From Seminavis robusta (taxonomy: Eukaryota > Bacillariophyta > Bacillariophyceae > Naviculales > Naviculaceae), in the NCBI GenBank assembly GCA_903772945.1, contig CAICTM010000007.1, positions 1 through 64,000 on the forward strand: a stretch of DNA of 64,000 nucleotides. Reading direction: 5' to 3'. Numbering within the stretch: position 1 is the stretch's first letter; every line of letters begins with the position of its first letter. The notes under the pieces were generated by a model that was not told the DNA's origin, made no database searches, and saw nothing but the letters and a program-made list of their open reading frames with translations. Below, piece by piece: positions 1 through 10,193 of the stretch. The position numbers were made by a program, and so were the translations under genes.

Positions 1-160
1 AGAGAGAGATGATTCGTTCCGTCGGGCTGCAGTCACTTGCCCAGATGGACGCACACAAATCGCACCAGGACATAGCTAAAGGCCATCGGAACCCCTAACC
101 CTCAAAGCACAACTGAATTGCAGAGCTGACAAAATGGCAGGCAGTTACATGACCTGACAC

Positions 161-1150
161 ATGAAACAGGATCAATCCAAGGTACTTCGATTTCCGGCAA
201 ACCTGGCCCAGCTGCACCTTCCCAGAGGAACATGCACTTACAAGCTCCCCAGAACATTTCGGCATCTCAGGAACGACAAGCCCTTGTTCGACCACATTTT
301 CAAACTGAATCCTGACTGTGATGAGGACACCCCTGCATTGGTTGATTGGACAGCCATGGTCGAGCTGTCAACCGTCACGAGATCCACAAAACGACAATTG
401 TGAAGTTTCTATTTCAATTGTTGCCAGTTGGGAAACGGGTCCACCTGGATGACCCCAATTATGATCACCACTGTCCCGTTGTGGCGGTGATCACGAGACT
501 GAAAACCTTGTTTATCGATGCCCGCATGTGTGACGTGGACTTGTGGCGAGAGGACCATGCAACGAGCGATCACAAGCACAAGTTGCGCAAGGATTCCACA
601 ACCCCTTCCTCCTGGAAATTGCTCTGGATGACCTACAATACACACTTTGAAGATCGATTACTCCACCCATGGCACTAACCTAACAGGTATAGGGACCTCG
701 TTGACACTACAAATTCTCATTGGTTGGGACAACCTCCTGGGAGGACGTTTGTCCACGCACTGGGCTAAGCATCATGATTCATATCTGCATCGGGTCGGCT
801 CCCAGGAGACAACCAAGACAGGCAGCTCTGGGTCACCAACTAGCCTCACTCTCATCAAGCAGTGGTGGAAACTGTGGGAGGATCGAAATGCTGCCAGGAT
901 GGCAAGACGAGGGAAGATCAGTGGAAGAAGAAGCACCGAACAGCTTCAGCGGGAGGTGTACTCATTTACGAGAAAGCGGATCTGATCCCAGTGGAGTGGT
1001 GGACTTTATCTTCCAAGCGACCAGCTTGACGAGCAAATGGAAAGGGCCAGGCGACATCAAAGCGTGTGCTTGCCAATGTGGCTGCCCTGTCGCCGACAAG
1101 GCACTCAGGGACGAGCATGCACGCCAAATGCAGAACAATGACACAGGGTA
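161..1150 (+). mobile_element. Decayed diatom retroelement-like protein fragment
   Basis: Several overlapping short reading frames on the plus strand together resemble a protein often seen next to or inside reverse-transcriptase-bearing elements of diatoms. The recognisable blocks, in order, are a TTIVKFLFQLLPVGKRVH segment followed by a YDHHCP zinc-finger-like start (about 385-470), then IGWDNLLGGRLSTHW (about 720-770) and a WWKLWEDRN block (about 865-890). The family is recalled from memory and its class (non-LTR or other) is uncertain. The copy is clearly broken, with several breaks and no intact frame, and looks old. No terminal repeats or reverse transcriptase domain are visible here. 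It is a fossil with no expected function. Confidence 0.5.
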
Positions 1151-1204
1151 ACTCCGCACAGAAGGGGTCCTGCCGTAGAAATAGATGCCATCCAGCCAAG
1201 GGTA

Positions 1205-1370
1205 GATAGTTAGCTGCAAAGCACCCTCCGGAGTTTTTAAACTCTCCGGTGGGGGGTTGCACTAGGCCGGTTCCTATGTGGGCGTCTTGTACGTCTGAGG
1301 TACTCCGGTTCATATGGCTCCGTTCAGCGGGTGTCTATTGAGGTGCAGCCTAAATAATAAAACTTCGTTA
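1205..1370. other. Short inverted repeat and intergenic spacer
   Basis: At 1227-1246 the two halves of a small hairpin (CTCCGGAG and CTCTCCGG around TTTTTAAA) are nearly self-complementary. It lies between the decayed element and the 3' end of the minus-strand gene ending at 1368, so it could be a transcript-end structure or an element end. Nothing else is recognised. Confidence 0.3.
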
Positions 1371-2096
1371 CTTATTCAATGAATCAACCACCACTTCCTT
1401 GACTTCGGTTACGTCGTTGCTCTCTTGAGTCATCCCATGACCACAAAAGACTTCGAAGTCCGACTCGTCCGTGGAGCTTTCAACGTAGGAAGTACTTTTG
1501 GCCTCGGATGTCTTGGATGCCTTGGATGCCTTGGATTTCTTGGTTGCAATCGAAGACAAGGATGACGAGGATGAACTTGAGCCAGAAGACACAGAGTTAG
1601 ACGAAGCGGATACGTTACCATCAGTTCCCTTCGTTGGAGTGGAGGATGAAGACATGCTCGGTTCTTCGTCCGAAGAAGCAGCAGTGATAGATGTTGGCGA
1701 CACCAAATCAAAGACTTCCGGTGGTGCCTTGGCCGCAAAACCAATTCTGTTTGCGATGCCAATGAATGGGACCTGGATTGTGTTTCCTCCTTTGGTCCTG
1801 AGAACAAGTAGTTCCGGGGACGAGATCAAGACTTCTGCTCCGTGGGTTCGAAGACGTCGTCCAATCCATTCATCATCTTCCTTGCTGAGAGCAACACCGG
1901 TAAGAAGAGTCGCCATGATCCAATCATCAGGATGTGTTGTGTTGTCAGCAGCTGTAATGAGGTTCTCAATGCCTTTCATGAAGTTCTCTTTTGCTTGCTT
2001 TGGCATGGTGGTGGCCAGTTCCGCTTTCTTGACCTTGACGCCGAACAGCTTCATGTTGGCAGTCTGGAGATGAGTAAGATCAATAAAGGTAGGCAT
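1368..2096 (-). CDS. Unknown protein with Ser-rich C-terminal half
   Basis: A 242-residue reading frame starts at an ATG (2094-2096) preceded by CCCAAG, in a leader rich in CACAACCAAGAAG-like sequence typical of 5' untranslated DNA. An upstream in-frame ATG at 2165 would add a hydrophobic MLGLFVLNTVFINL stretch resembling a signal peptide, so a secreted form cannot be excluded. Residues 1-135 look globular, with regular hydrophobic spacing and a central DDWIMATLLTGVALS helix. Residues 136-215 are almost pure Ser, Thr and Lys/Ala low complexity. The tail is acidic. I do not recognise a family. The gene is divergent to the one at 2401 and shares a spacer of about 300 bases with it. Confidence 0.6.
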   Translation of the reverse strand: MPTFIDLTHLQTANMKLFGVKVKKAELATTMPKQAKENFMKGIENLITAADNTTHPDDWIMATLLTGVALSKEDDEWIGRRLRTHGAEVLISSPELLVLRTKGGNTIQVPFIGIANRIGFAAKAPPEVFDLVSPTSITAASSDEEPSMSSSSTPTKGTDGNVSASSNSVSSGSSSSSSSLSSIATKKSKASKASKTSEAKSTSYVESSTDESDFEVFCGHGMTQESNDVTEVKEVVVDSLNK

Positions 2097-2400
2097 CTTG
2101 GGTCTTCTTGGTTGTGAGCAGTCCAAATTTATGAATACAGTGTTGAGTACAAATAAGCCAAGCATCAACCGAAGCACGATAACAATATTTCAATCCAAGA
2201 CTTTGTTGTGAGCTGCTCGAAAGAAGTTTCCTCGGGCTTTCAGGGTAAGGAACGACAAGAATGAGGGTAAGGAACAACAGAGTGGTGCCAAATTTTGCTG
2301 CGGAATCTTCTTCAAATCCTGTTAAAGTTGCACGATCTCATCAATCACCGTTGATCTCATCAACCACTGTTGCTGCTTGCTTCCCCACTTTATTTTCGAA

Positions 2401-2880
2401 ATGAGTTACAGAGACGTAACCGTGTCAAGCGACCGAAACCCTCGTCGTGTTGGGAATGTGGCAAGCGCCATGGCATCTGTACATATCAGAAGTGATGAGC
2501 CCGATCATTTTATTGGCTTAACGGTGCTACAGCAATCAGCAGATGAAAGCAGCGGTGATTTCCGGCTCTCCATCACGGGGCGACACGAACACACCAGAGT
2601 ATATGGCACGAAGTATGTTTGTCTTCCATCCAACCTGCCGTGGTTCTACAAGAGCCAGAAGTATGAAAGTGCCAGGCACGGAAGGCTTGCTCGAGCTATG
2701 AAGATCTCTTTTGGTAGCAACGCAGACGATGCTCCTCACGTACAGATTTCGGTTTTCTTGGATAGCGAACGTGACAAGGAAGGTAAGGTGTTGGATGCTG
2801 GGCTGAGCTTTGCTGTTGTTGAGCATAATGCAGCCCTGGCAAGGGCAAGGCGCCGACGAGAGGAAGACGCTGAGGGCTGA
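2401..2880 (+). CDS. Unknown 159-residue basic/acidic protein
   Basis: The frame opens with ATG at 2401 (MSYRDVTVSS) and runs uninterrupted to TGA at 2878-2880; in-frame sequence before 2401 has no ATG. The N-terminal two thirds alternate hydrophobic and polar residues (HIRSDEPDHFIGLTVLQQ, LSITGRHEHTRVYG, ISFGSNADDAPHVQISVFLD), suggesting a beta-rich fold. The last 35 residues form a charged helix (NAALARARRRREEDAEG). No signal peptide or membrane segment is visible. I do not recognise the family. It is divergent from the gene ending at 2096. Coding status rests on frame length and residue regularity only. Confidence 0.55.
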   Translation: MSYRDVTVSSDRNPRRVGNVASAMASVHIRSDEPDHFIGLTVLQQSADESSGDFRLSITGRHEHTRVYGTKYVCLPSNLPWFYKSQKYESARHGRLARAMKISFGSNADDAPHVQISVFLDSERDKEGKVLDAGLSFAVVEHNAALARARRRREEDAEG

Positions 2881-3530
2881 TCTGAGTGATGCCAATTAAT
2901 CGAGGAGGATCATACTGTGCGAAGGTATCGCTGGGAGCAGTGGCTCTGATGGTGTTAGCAGTGTAAGAAGAACGCGGCAAGGCTGCGGCAAGTCGGATTT
3001 TTGTGATAATTGGCTTCTCTTCGCGGAACAATACAAGTAGGCAGCACCTTCAATCAGAGCCGCTCCTGCTATTACAATGTTTTAAAATACTCTTGTTGTT
3101 GATACTGATGACATGCTGCGGTGTTTGTCTTGTTGCGCTGCTGTAGCGGCATGTTTTGTGTCATGGTCGCAATCCTTGAAACGCGGATAAATATCCGGCA
3201 ACGGATTGAAGGCACTAGAGGGCCCAAGCCGGTGCAGCTCGACTTCGCTCCGTCAGGCTTTGCAGGTAGTTGCGGTGGTTCTAGGGTTTCTAAAAAGGCA
3301 ATGATTGATGATTTCCAGCCATTTCAAAGCTGTGTTTTTAAAGTGGTACGGCACACACCCCACCCAAGCCCAGACCAAGGCTAGAGCTTAGAGCTCACAG
3401 CAGCATTCGGCTATGATACCATTTGGATCGGAGAAGCTTGAATGCATTGCTGTTTATTGCCTTACCAGTGTACCGTATGGCAGCTCAAGATGGTCGGAAC
3501 TGGCAGACACAACGTGCTGGCTGCAATGAC
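2881..3530. other. Intergenic, nothing recognised
   Basis: No convincing reading frame, RNA or repeat seen. Short frames here start at non-ATG codons and have no protein-like composition. Confidence 0.4.
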
Positions 3531-3685
3531 AAGGGCAGATTGTTTGGCAGCAACGTTAACGCACGTAAGTGGTGGCTGCAATCAAGCAAGTGGACAAAAT
3601 GAGGAAGTATTCTGCACTATTACGCATTATTACCTCTGCAGCACTGCGAATGGTACTACATGTAGCTCGATTGGTTGGCTAAGGG

Positions 3686-3713
3686 TGCATGCATGCATGC
3701 ATGCATGCATGCA
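3686..3713. repeat. (TGCA)7 microsatellite
   Basis: Seven perfect TGCA units, a self-complementary repeat. The duplicate unit has only a short TGCATGCA at the matching place (about 6480), so the array expanded or shrank after duplication. Confidence 0.95.
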
Positions 3714-4105
3714 GAGAGTTCCAGAGAGACATTGAGCGAAAACTAGGCACGATGGTGGAGACATGAACTGCAGACGGGTTGAATCGGTGCATAGACAGCT
3801 TGTTGCTTGCTGGGATGCAGAACCAAATAGCAGCAACCGGTTTCCCGCGAGTGCGTTTTATGCTTGTTCTCGTGGACCCATGGCTACCGTACTGACAGCC
3901 TTCCATTTTCCACAAAACAGTCGTTCGATGCGCTATCGCTACCGTACCTATGCGAAAGTTTTTAAAACCATTTGTCCTCTTTTAATTTTCTATGGATCTA
4001 TTGAATATTACTGCTATGTAAATGTAGATATAAGGGTTGTTGGATGCCCGGGGTGGTATTGTGGATGTCGGAAGCTTGATGAAGTAGTATTCTTTTGGTG
4101 CATTC

Positions 4106-4627
4106 TTAGGCGGCGGGGCTACCGGTAGCTTTGCTGAATCCGCGAGCAACCTTCTTCTTGAGCTTTTGGGTCCATCCTGATGCAGGCTTAGGTCGCTCAT
4201 TGTCCTTGCTGCATTCTACCGGTACAGTCCTTAGTGTGCGTGAAACACTCTGCACGTGCTGGAGAATTTCAGCTATTTCATACCCAGCATTGAGGAGAAT
4301 GAGGATGCGAGCATTTGGATGAAATGGGACAATCATGCCAAGGCTGGGTGCGGATTGTTCCAAATAGAATTCTTGTACTGTAGTGACATTTGTTGCTACT
4401 GGCTCCCACCCAATGGTCAAAGCAAGACCTGCATGGCTGGTGTCCAAAAGCCGAGGATATGTACGAATCTCTGTGGTATCAAAGGCAACACGCTTTTGTG
4501 GCCTGGAACGGGGCAACTTGCTGGAATAGAGGGATTCATCGATCAGGGCAGAAAACAGAGATTCGTTTTGGGTCTGAACCTTCAGGATGCTACGAGGCTG
4601 CATCATGGTGGAGGTACGTTGGCACAT
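4106..4627 (-). CDS. Small 'GWE-module' protein, copy A1
   Basis: A 173-residue protein starts at the ATG at 4625-4627. I chose this start because copy A2 begins at the same MCQRTSTMMQPR and the leader before it (CAAACACAATCCAAAA) is conserved in both copies. An in-frame ATG at 4870 would add 81 residues of unconserved sequence. Residues 43-70 hold a RVAFDTTEIRTYPRLLDT...LALTIGWEPV block, and residues 107-125 hold RILILLNAGYEIAEILQHV. These two blocks also occur in the B genes and, diverged, in the gene at 11063-13442. I recall similar blocks in many uncharacterised diatom proteins. The C-terminus is Lys-rich. No membrane segment is seen. Function is unknown; the second block looks like an amphipathic helix. 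Confidence 0.75.
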   Translation of the reverse strand: MCQRTSTMMQPRSILKVQTQNESLFSALIDESLYSSKLPRSRPQKRVAFDTTEIRTYPRLLDTSHAGLALTIGWEPVATNVTTVQEFYLEQSAPSLGMIVPFHPNARILILLNAGYEIAEILQHVQSVSRTLRTVPVECSKDNERPKPASGWTQKLKKKVARGFSKATGSPAA

Positions 4628-5450
4628 TTTTGGATTGTGTTTGCTTTTTGAAGATGTGAAGTTTTTGAGATTGTGAGAGCCTGATGAGTGATGAGGGGGA
4701 GTGCTGGACGATCCTCCGAGAAGAAAGATTTGGGTGCTTTCACTGCTTTGGAGACCCGAGGTGACCGATGTGGAACTGTAGCGGCCTTCATGCAACGTCA
4801 CCTCTGTTCTCTTGGAGCAGTCTGAGCGTCTGAGCACTTCCGGGTTCGTGGTTTGGTATTTAGAGACCACTCAAACTCCAGAATCTATTTAAACAAAGAA
4901 AGAACGTGATGCATGTTACCCGGCAACAGACATTAGGCACAATCTGAGGGATGCAGTCCTTCAAAACAAATTCATTGGAACGTGTTATTCAGCTGCACCT
5001 GTTGATTCAATGATGGTTCCGAGGGAAGCGCCATACTTTACGGCTTATGCTGGCGCTTCGGCAATTATTCTTCAGGGGAAGGAAGATTCTACGGAAGAGC
5101 TACGGCAGCCACGAGGGGCAAAGCTTTGGCACCTGGCACCCGAAGAGCACGTGCTTGCAAGGAACTACTGAGTATCGGTTTTGGAACGGTACCAGTACAC
5201 CGGTACTGGTACCACCGAACCAGCAACTTGAGGTTTCTCCGGAGTCCGGTGTACCGGTATCGGAATGAAGCTGTCCACAGCACCTTTTACCGTACTCTGA
5301 GAATGCTTTTGGATCGCCTTTGGCAACGACATGCTATGCAGCCCCAACAAAGTTGCTCTAGCCAGTTCGTCCTTCGAGATTGATTTCCGTCGCCTTCTCC
5401 ACGCTCACAAAGCAAGCAAGCCAAACATTCAACAAAGCAAACAATCCAAC
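4628..5450. promoter_or_regulatory. Divergent spacer between A1 and B1
   Basis: About 820 bases separate the start codons of two divergently oriented paralogs, and the matching spacer occurs between A2 and B2. It includes a cluster of GGTACC and ACCGGTAC words (5188-5260) that can pair with each other. A shared leader ending AACAAAGCAAAC...AATCCAACATG precedes both B copies. A bidirectional promoter is inferred only from layout and conservation. Confidence 0.45.
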
Positions 5451-5963
5451 ATGCGCCAACGGAACACCACCACCACCTGCAACCACAACAACGCATCCAC
5501 CGTCCATCTTCACAGCTGCCTCAAGTTCAAAACCCAGATTGATTCCCTTTATGAGGCGCTATGCGAAGAGAAGAAACATCGCACCCAACCCCAATATCAT
5601 GTAACCTCCGGCCTTACATAAATTCATACTCATCCACGATTATTGGATACCGCTCGTGAAGGACCTTCCCTCACCATTGGGTGGGAGCCAGTATCCACAA
5701 GAGTCACTACAGTGCGGGAGCACTATGTGGAATGCAAGAAGCCCAGCTCGGATACAATGCTTCCATTGCATCCTGATGACCGGATTTCCATTCTTTGCCA
5801 TGCAGGGTGCAGCAAACATGACATGCTCCAACATTTTCTTTACCATGCGGAACTGGAGAAGATTAAGGAACTCAAGATGAGTGGTGCTACCGACAGCACC
5901 ATGTACTACAAGAATCCTGCCCGCTAATCTCACAGGAATTCCAAGACAAACGCTGCTGCCTAG
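5451..5963 (+). pseudogene. 'GWE-module' gene copy B1, inactivated
   Basis: Aligned to B2 (8179-8685), this copy keeps the ATG (5451), leader and nearly every codon. It carries two in-frame TAA codons where B2 has sense codons: 5619-5621 (B2 has GAA, in the TEIHTHPRLLDT block) and 5926-5928 (B2 has AAA, in ARKSHRNS). The first removes the conserved core, leaving a 56-residue N-terminal peptide. The frame downstream (5622-5925) stays otherwise open, so inactivation looks recent. Alternatives are translation of the short peptide or stop read-through; nothing seen supports either. Confidence 0.75.
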
Positions 5964-6840
5964 TCTGGTTGCAAGGCATCACTGCATCACTCCTGAGAAT
6001 CGAAACAAATCTGATATAGACCAATAGATGGAGATCATATGAAATAAAATAGAGCACAGGTCAATAGACCACAAAACCTGAAGGACGTTAGTCGTACTGA
6101 ACTGTCTTGCTTGATGTGGTGGTGATTGCATCGGCTGGTATGATTGAATCAGATGCCTGGCTGCAGTGGATATGATGGCATTCTTGACTCAGGGACAGAG
6201 ATATGGCAGCAGATGCTATCCTCGATGGTTAAACAAGCACATGCAAGTATGAGCACGGGATGAATGAAGGACGAGTACAATACATGAACCACGTACTGCC
6301 TAATGCCAACCCTTCCAGCAATACCGGTAGTACTCTAAAAGGGCAGATTGTTTGGCAACAACGTTGACGCATTGGTGACTGCAATCAGGCAAGCGGGCCA
6401 AATGAGTATACCTGTTTCTGCACTAATATATACCTGCACTGCGGACATGTACCTGGTAGCTCGATTGGTTTGCTAAAATGCATGCATGCAGAGAGAAGTT
6501 TCTCCAGAGAGACATTGAGCACAACCAGCCACGATGGCGCGAAATGCACACTGGTAGAACCGGCGCGTGGACAGCTCGTTGCTTGCTGCTGGGATTCCTG
6601 TGTTTTCTCCTGTTCTGGTGTACCCATGGCTTCCACACTGACAGCCTGTCGTTTCCACAAAGCAGTCGTTACACATACGGCAGTTTTAAATAATGCGTCT
6701 TGTTGATTTTGTATGGATCTATTGATAATTATTACTAGTACGGAATATGTATATATGTGTAGGGTTGTTTGTTGGATGCCCCAGGTGGTATCGGTATTTT
6801 GGATGTCGGAAGCTTGATAAAGTAATCTTTTCGCACGTTC

Positions 6841-7353
6841 TTAGGCGGCGCGGTTAGCTTTGGTGAATCCACTTGCAACCTTCTTCTCTAGGTTTCCGGT
6901 CCAACCTGAAGCAGGCTTGTGTTGCTCATCGTCCTTGCTGCATTCTACAGTCCTTAGTGTGCGTGAAACGTTCTGCACATGCTGGAGAATTTCAGCTATT
7001 TCATACCCAGCACCGAGGAGGAGGAGGATGCGGGCATTTGGGTGATATGGGGAAATCATGCCAAGGCTGGGTGTCGATTGTTCCAAACAGAATTCTTGTA
7101 CTGTCGTGACGTTCGTTGATACTGGCTCCCATCCAATTGTCAAAGCAAGACCTGCATGACTGGTGTCCAACAGCCGAGGATACGTACGAATCTCTGTAGT
7201 ATCAAAGGCAACACGTTTTTGTGGCCTGGAACGAGGCAGCTTCTTGCTGGAATTGAGAGATTCATCGATCATGACGGAAGAGAGAGACTCAGTTTGGGTT
7301 TGCACCTTCAGGATGGTACGAGGTTGCATCATGGTGGAGGTACGTTGGCACAT
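6841..7353 (-). CDS. Small 'GWE-module' protein, copy A2
   Basis: A 170-residue protein, a close paralog of A1 across its whole length. It keeps the RVAFDTTEIRTYPRLLDT...LTIGWEPV block (about 43-72) and RILLLLGAGYEIAEILQHV (about 107-126). Differences are scattered substitutions plus small indels near the C-terminus. The ATG at 7351-7353 is the first in frame and sits in the conserved leader. Intact here while the neighbouring B1 is dead, so the A and B lines are under different pressure. No localisation signal is visible and the function is unknown. Confidence 0.78.
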   Translation of the reverse strand: MCQRTSTMMQPRTILKVQTQTESLSSVMIDESLNSSKKLPRSRPQKRVAFDTTEIRTYPRLLDTSHAGLALTIGWEPVSTNVTTVQEFCLEQSTPSLGMISPYHPNARILLLLGAGYEIAEILQHVQNVSRTLRTVECSKDDEQHKPASGWTGNLEKKVASGFTKANRAA

Positions 7354-8178
7354 TTTTGGATTGTTTTTGCTTTTGAAGATGTATGTGGAGTTTTGAGATT
7401 GTGAGATGATGAGTGATGATGAGGCGAGTGAAGAAAAGTGAAGGGTCCCGATACCGGTACCGTTTTTCCGGTATGGTAGCGACGGAAGATTTATTTATTT
7501 GGCCACCGAAATGATTCGAGGCGACCTATGTGGAACCGTAAAAGCATCTCCTGTTTTCTCTTCGCACTTTCGGGGTTCGTGGTTAGGTGGCTCAAAACTT
7601 TATTTAGAGGTGAAGAAAGAACGTGATATTCACCTTCTTCTTCTTGCTGGCAACTCACGTTCGGCTCTTATGAGGGATGCAACGATTACAATCAAATTTA
7701 TTTGTTGCGATGATCTATTAATTAAGGCTGCACCTGACCAAGGCACTGGAAGCAGTATTGTTTTACCGCTTTTGCTGGCACCTGGAAATTCAAGGGCACA
7801 CGCAAGGAACATTCGGTTTTGGTACGGTACCGGTGCGAACTGGTACCAGGTACTGGTCCAGAACCCACAAACGACAAACCCACCAAGGCAACAACTTGAG
7901 TGCACCTATGCATAGACTATAGACTAACTTGAATGAAGCAGCTATGAAGCTAAATCCAGCATTTCCTACTCTGAGCATGCGATGTTGGAAGCCTCTTGGA
8001 TCGCCTTGGGATATGCCATGCAGAAACAACAAAGGTTCTGTAGCTAGCTAGCTAGTGCGTCCTTTGAGATTGATGGTCCGTCGCCTTCGACATGCTCACA
8101 AAACTGCAATCTCAAACCTCACACAAAAATCAAGCAAGCAAACCAAACTTCAACAAAGCAAACTATTGATAATCCAAC
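7354..8178. promoter_or_regulatory. Divergent spacer between A2 and B2
   Basis: Counterpart of the A1/B1 spacer. It retains the GAGGGATGCA and TTTGG(T/A)ACGGTACC stretches and the B-gene leader. It contains GATACCGGTACCG (7450) and a (GCTA)n stretch TAGCTAGCTAGCTAG (8040-8055). No TATA box was identified with confidence. Confidence 0.4.
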
Positions 8179-8685
8179 ATGTGCCAACGGAACGCCACCA
8201 CCTGCAGCCACAACAACGCCACAACCGTCCAACTTTCCAGTTGCCTCAAGTTCAAAACCCAGATTGATTCCCTTTATGAGGCAATGCGCGAAGAGAAGAA
8301 GCATCGCACCCGACCCCAACACAATGTAACCTTTGGCCTTACAGAAATTCATACTCATCCACGATTATTGGATACCGCTCGTGAAGGACCTTCCCTCACC
8401 ATTGGGTGGGAGCCAGTATCCAAAAGAGTCACTACAGTGCAGGATCACCACATGGAATGCAAGCCCAGCTTGGATACAATGCTTCCCTTGCATCCTGATG
8501 ACCGGATCTCCATTCTTTGCCATGCAGGGTGCAGCACACATGACATGCTCCGACATTTTCTTTACCATGCGGAACTGGAGAAGATTAAGGAATGCAAGAT
8601 GAGTGGTGTTGCGGCCAGCAGCGTGTACTACAACAAGCCTGCCCGCAAATCTCACAGGAATTCCAAGACAAACGCCGCTGCCTAG
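8179..8685 (+). CDS. Small 'GWE-module' protein, copy B2
   Basis: A 168-residue protein opening MCQRNATTCSHN; the same MCQR start is used by A1 and A2, supporting common origin of the A and B lines. The module reads VTFGLTEIHTHPRLLDT...PSLTIGWEPVSKRVTTVQ (about 49-84), then DRISILCHAGCSTHDMLRHF (about 109-128), matching the second block of the A proteins with more divergence. The C-terminus is basic (ARKSHRNSKTNAAA). The gene is divergent to A2. The paralog B1 is inactivated, so this is the only intact B copy in the window. The biochemical role is unknown. Confidence 0.75.
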   Translation: MCQRNATTCSHNNATTVQLSSCLKFKTQIDSLYEAMREEKKHRTRPQHNVTFGLTEIHTHPRLLDTAREGPSLTIGWEPVSKRVTTVQDHHMECKPSLDTMLPLHPDDRISILCHAGCSTHDMLRHFLYHAELEKIKECKMSGVAASSVYYNKPARKSHRNSKTNAAA

Positions 8686-8889
8686 TAGTCTGGCCGCAAG
8701 GCATCACTCCTGCGAGTCGACAACCTGATAGACAAATAGATGGAGATACGAAATATAATAGAGCATAGAACGTCACAATAGACAACAAAGCACCTAACTC
8801 GCACTCGAACTGCACTACTATCGCGCTTGTGGCTGGTGGAACGCAGGCACCGAGCTGGTATGATTGAATCAGATGCCTGGCTGCAGTGG

Positions 8890-9250
8890 AGATGACGTCA
8901 ATTCTTGAGTCAGGCACCAAGATATCGCAGGAGATGCCAACACTGAATGGTTAAAGAAGTACATGCAAGAAATATATGTGATGAGGGAAGGACGAAAGAC
9001 GAGCTCAATACGTGAGCTGTCGCAACAGACGCCATCATCAATGGCTATCAAGTCCACGTAAAAGCACGAGACGAGGTAAGGACGAGTGCATAGGAGCTGC
9101 ATTGGGTGGTACCGTTAGATGAGGGCATTTCTTGAGTCTGGGACAGAGATATCGCAACAGATGCCATCCTCAATAGCTAATCAAGCGAGATGGCAGTGCA
9201 TGTGACACCAACTCTTGAGTCTGGGACAGAGCTTGCGCAGCAGTCGCCAA
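8890..9250. repeat. About 50-bp imperfect repeats, four copies
   Basis: Copies of TCTTGAGTCTGGGACAGAG followed by ATATCGCAACAGATGCCA and CTCAATGGCTA occur near 8900, 9015 (partial), 9130 and 9215, with a related copy in unit 1 near 6185. They lie in the 3' flank of B2 and outside any reading frame. The spacing of about 80-115 bases is irregular. Confidence 0.6.
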
Positions 9251-9522
9251 CCTCAGTGGCTACCAGTGGTAAAAAAGCGCGAGAGAGTGTGGTACTACCA
9301 TTGCCGTACAGTGTACCGTAACTATCCTGTAAGGGTGGAAATGTCGTCTGGCTTGGCCGACGTTGTGTCGTGGATGGGCTCGTGCATCCGCAGGATCCAA
9401 AAACTGCAGAGAAGAAAAAGCGAAGATAGATTGGATTTCTCCACCAAAGATTCTCATAAAAACCAAAGCAGAAAAGATCAACCGACCCAACCAACCAAGC
9501 ACTTACTAAACCAAAATCCACA

Positions 9523-10193
9523 ATGGGCGTCCTCACCGTTTTCCTCGACAAATGCACCAACTTGCCCAACTCTGATCTCATGACTGCCAGTGATCCTTAC
9601 GTCCGTCTTGAATTGGAGCAGGACAACTGGGTAAGAAGTTTTCAAGCCTTGCTGCCTCCAGTAGCAACGCAGGGGTATCTTTGCTTCTTTTGCTCATTTA
9701 GTGTTTGCCAATTCTAACGTTTTCCTTCCTTTGTCATTTTATAGACCAAGGATGTTGACTACGGATACCAAAAATCCACTACAAAGCAAGATGATCTCAA
9801 TCCAGTCTATGGGGAAACTTTCACCTTCAATATCCCAACCCTTGACAACATGGTAAGCCTGCAGCTGCAGCAATGGGAAGATGAAAGGTGTGATGAAGGA
9901 AGATATTCACACTAATCTTTTTGGTTTGCTTTTGACTTGATGTCTGTGTTTTGCAGGTCTTGACTTGCAAGATCAAGGATGATGATACCGGTAGTTTTGA
10001 TGACAAGCTGGGATGGTGCAAAATCAAGTTGGAAGAATTGGGACTGAGCGAAACTCCCATGGAAATTGAACGTGTAGTGGACAGGAATGTGATCACGGCC
10101 AATGGAATGATCTTTTTGAAGTTGTCCTACTCGGAAAAGGAACAAGGTGCTGCTGGGGGCAACAGTGGTGTCACAGATGAGGTGGACGTTTAA
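9523..10193 (+). CDS. C2-domain protein (single C2, three exons)
   Basis: Exons 9523-9630, 9745-9852 and 9957-10193 join in frame to give 150 residues; both introns (114 and 104 nt) have GTAAG donors and TAG or CAG acceptors. The protein is one C2 domain with a short acidic tail. The five calcium-binding Asp positions expected of the family are present: D18 and D24 (TASDPYV), then D80, D82 and D88 (KDDDTGSFDDKLG). LNPVYGETFTF is the typical strand in between. C2 domains of this kind bind membrane phospholipids when calcium rises. There is no membrane span or second domain, so it is probably a cytosolic calcium-dependent membrane adaptor. Start context AATCCACAATGG is good. Confidence 0.9.

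Larger units (their letters stand above)
3531..6338. repeat. Tandem duplication unit 1 (genes A1 and B1)
   Basis: This segment of about 2.8 kb is repeated head-to-tail immediately downstream. The match starts at AGGGCAGATTGTTTGGCA (3531 and 6339), continues through a (TGCA)n stretch, the minus-strand gene, the divergent spacer and the plus-strand gene, and ends in a shared block around TGATTGAATCAGATGCC (about 6140 and 8859). Intergenic parts have diverged by substitutions and indels but remain easy to align by eye, so the duplication predates the loss of B1 but is not ancient. Confidence 0.8.
6339..9150. repeat. Tandem duplication unit 2 (genes A2 and B2)
   Basis: Second head-to-tail copy of the 3531-6338 unit, with the same gene order and orientation. 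The right end is blurred because the last 300 bases contain extra copies of a 50-base repeat (see 8890-9250). Confidence 0.75.
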
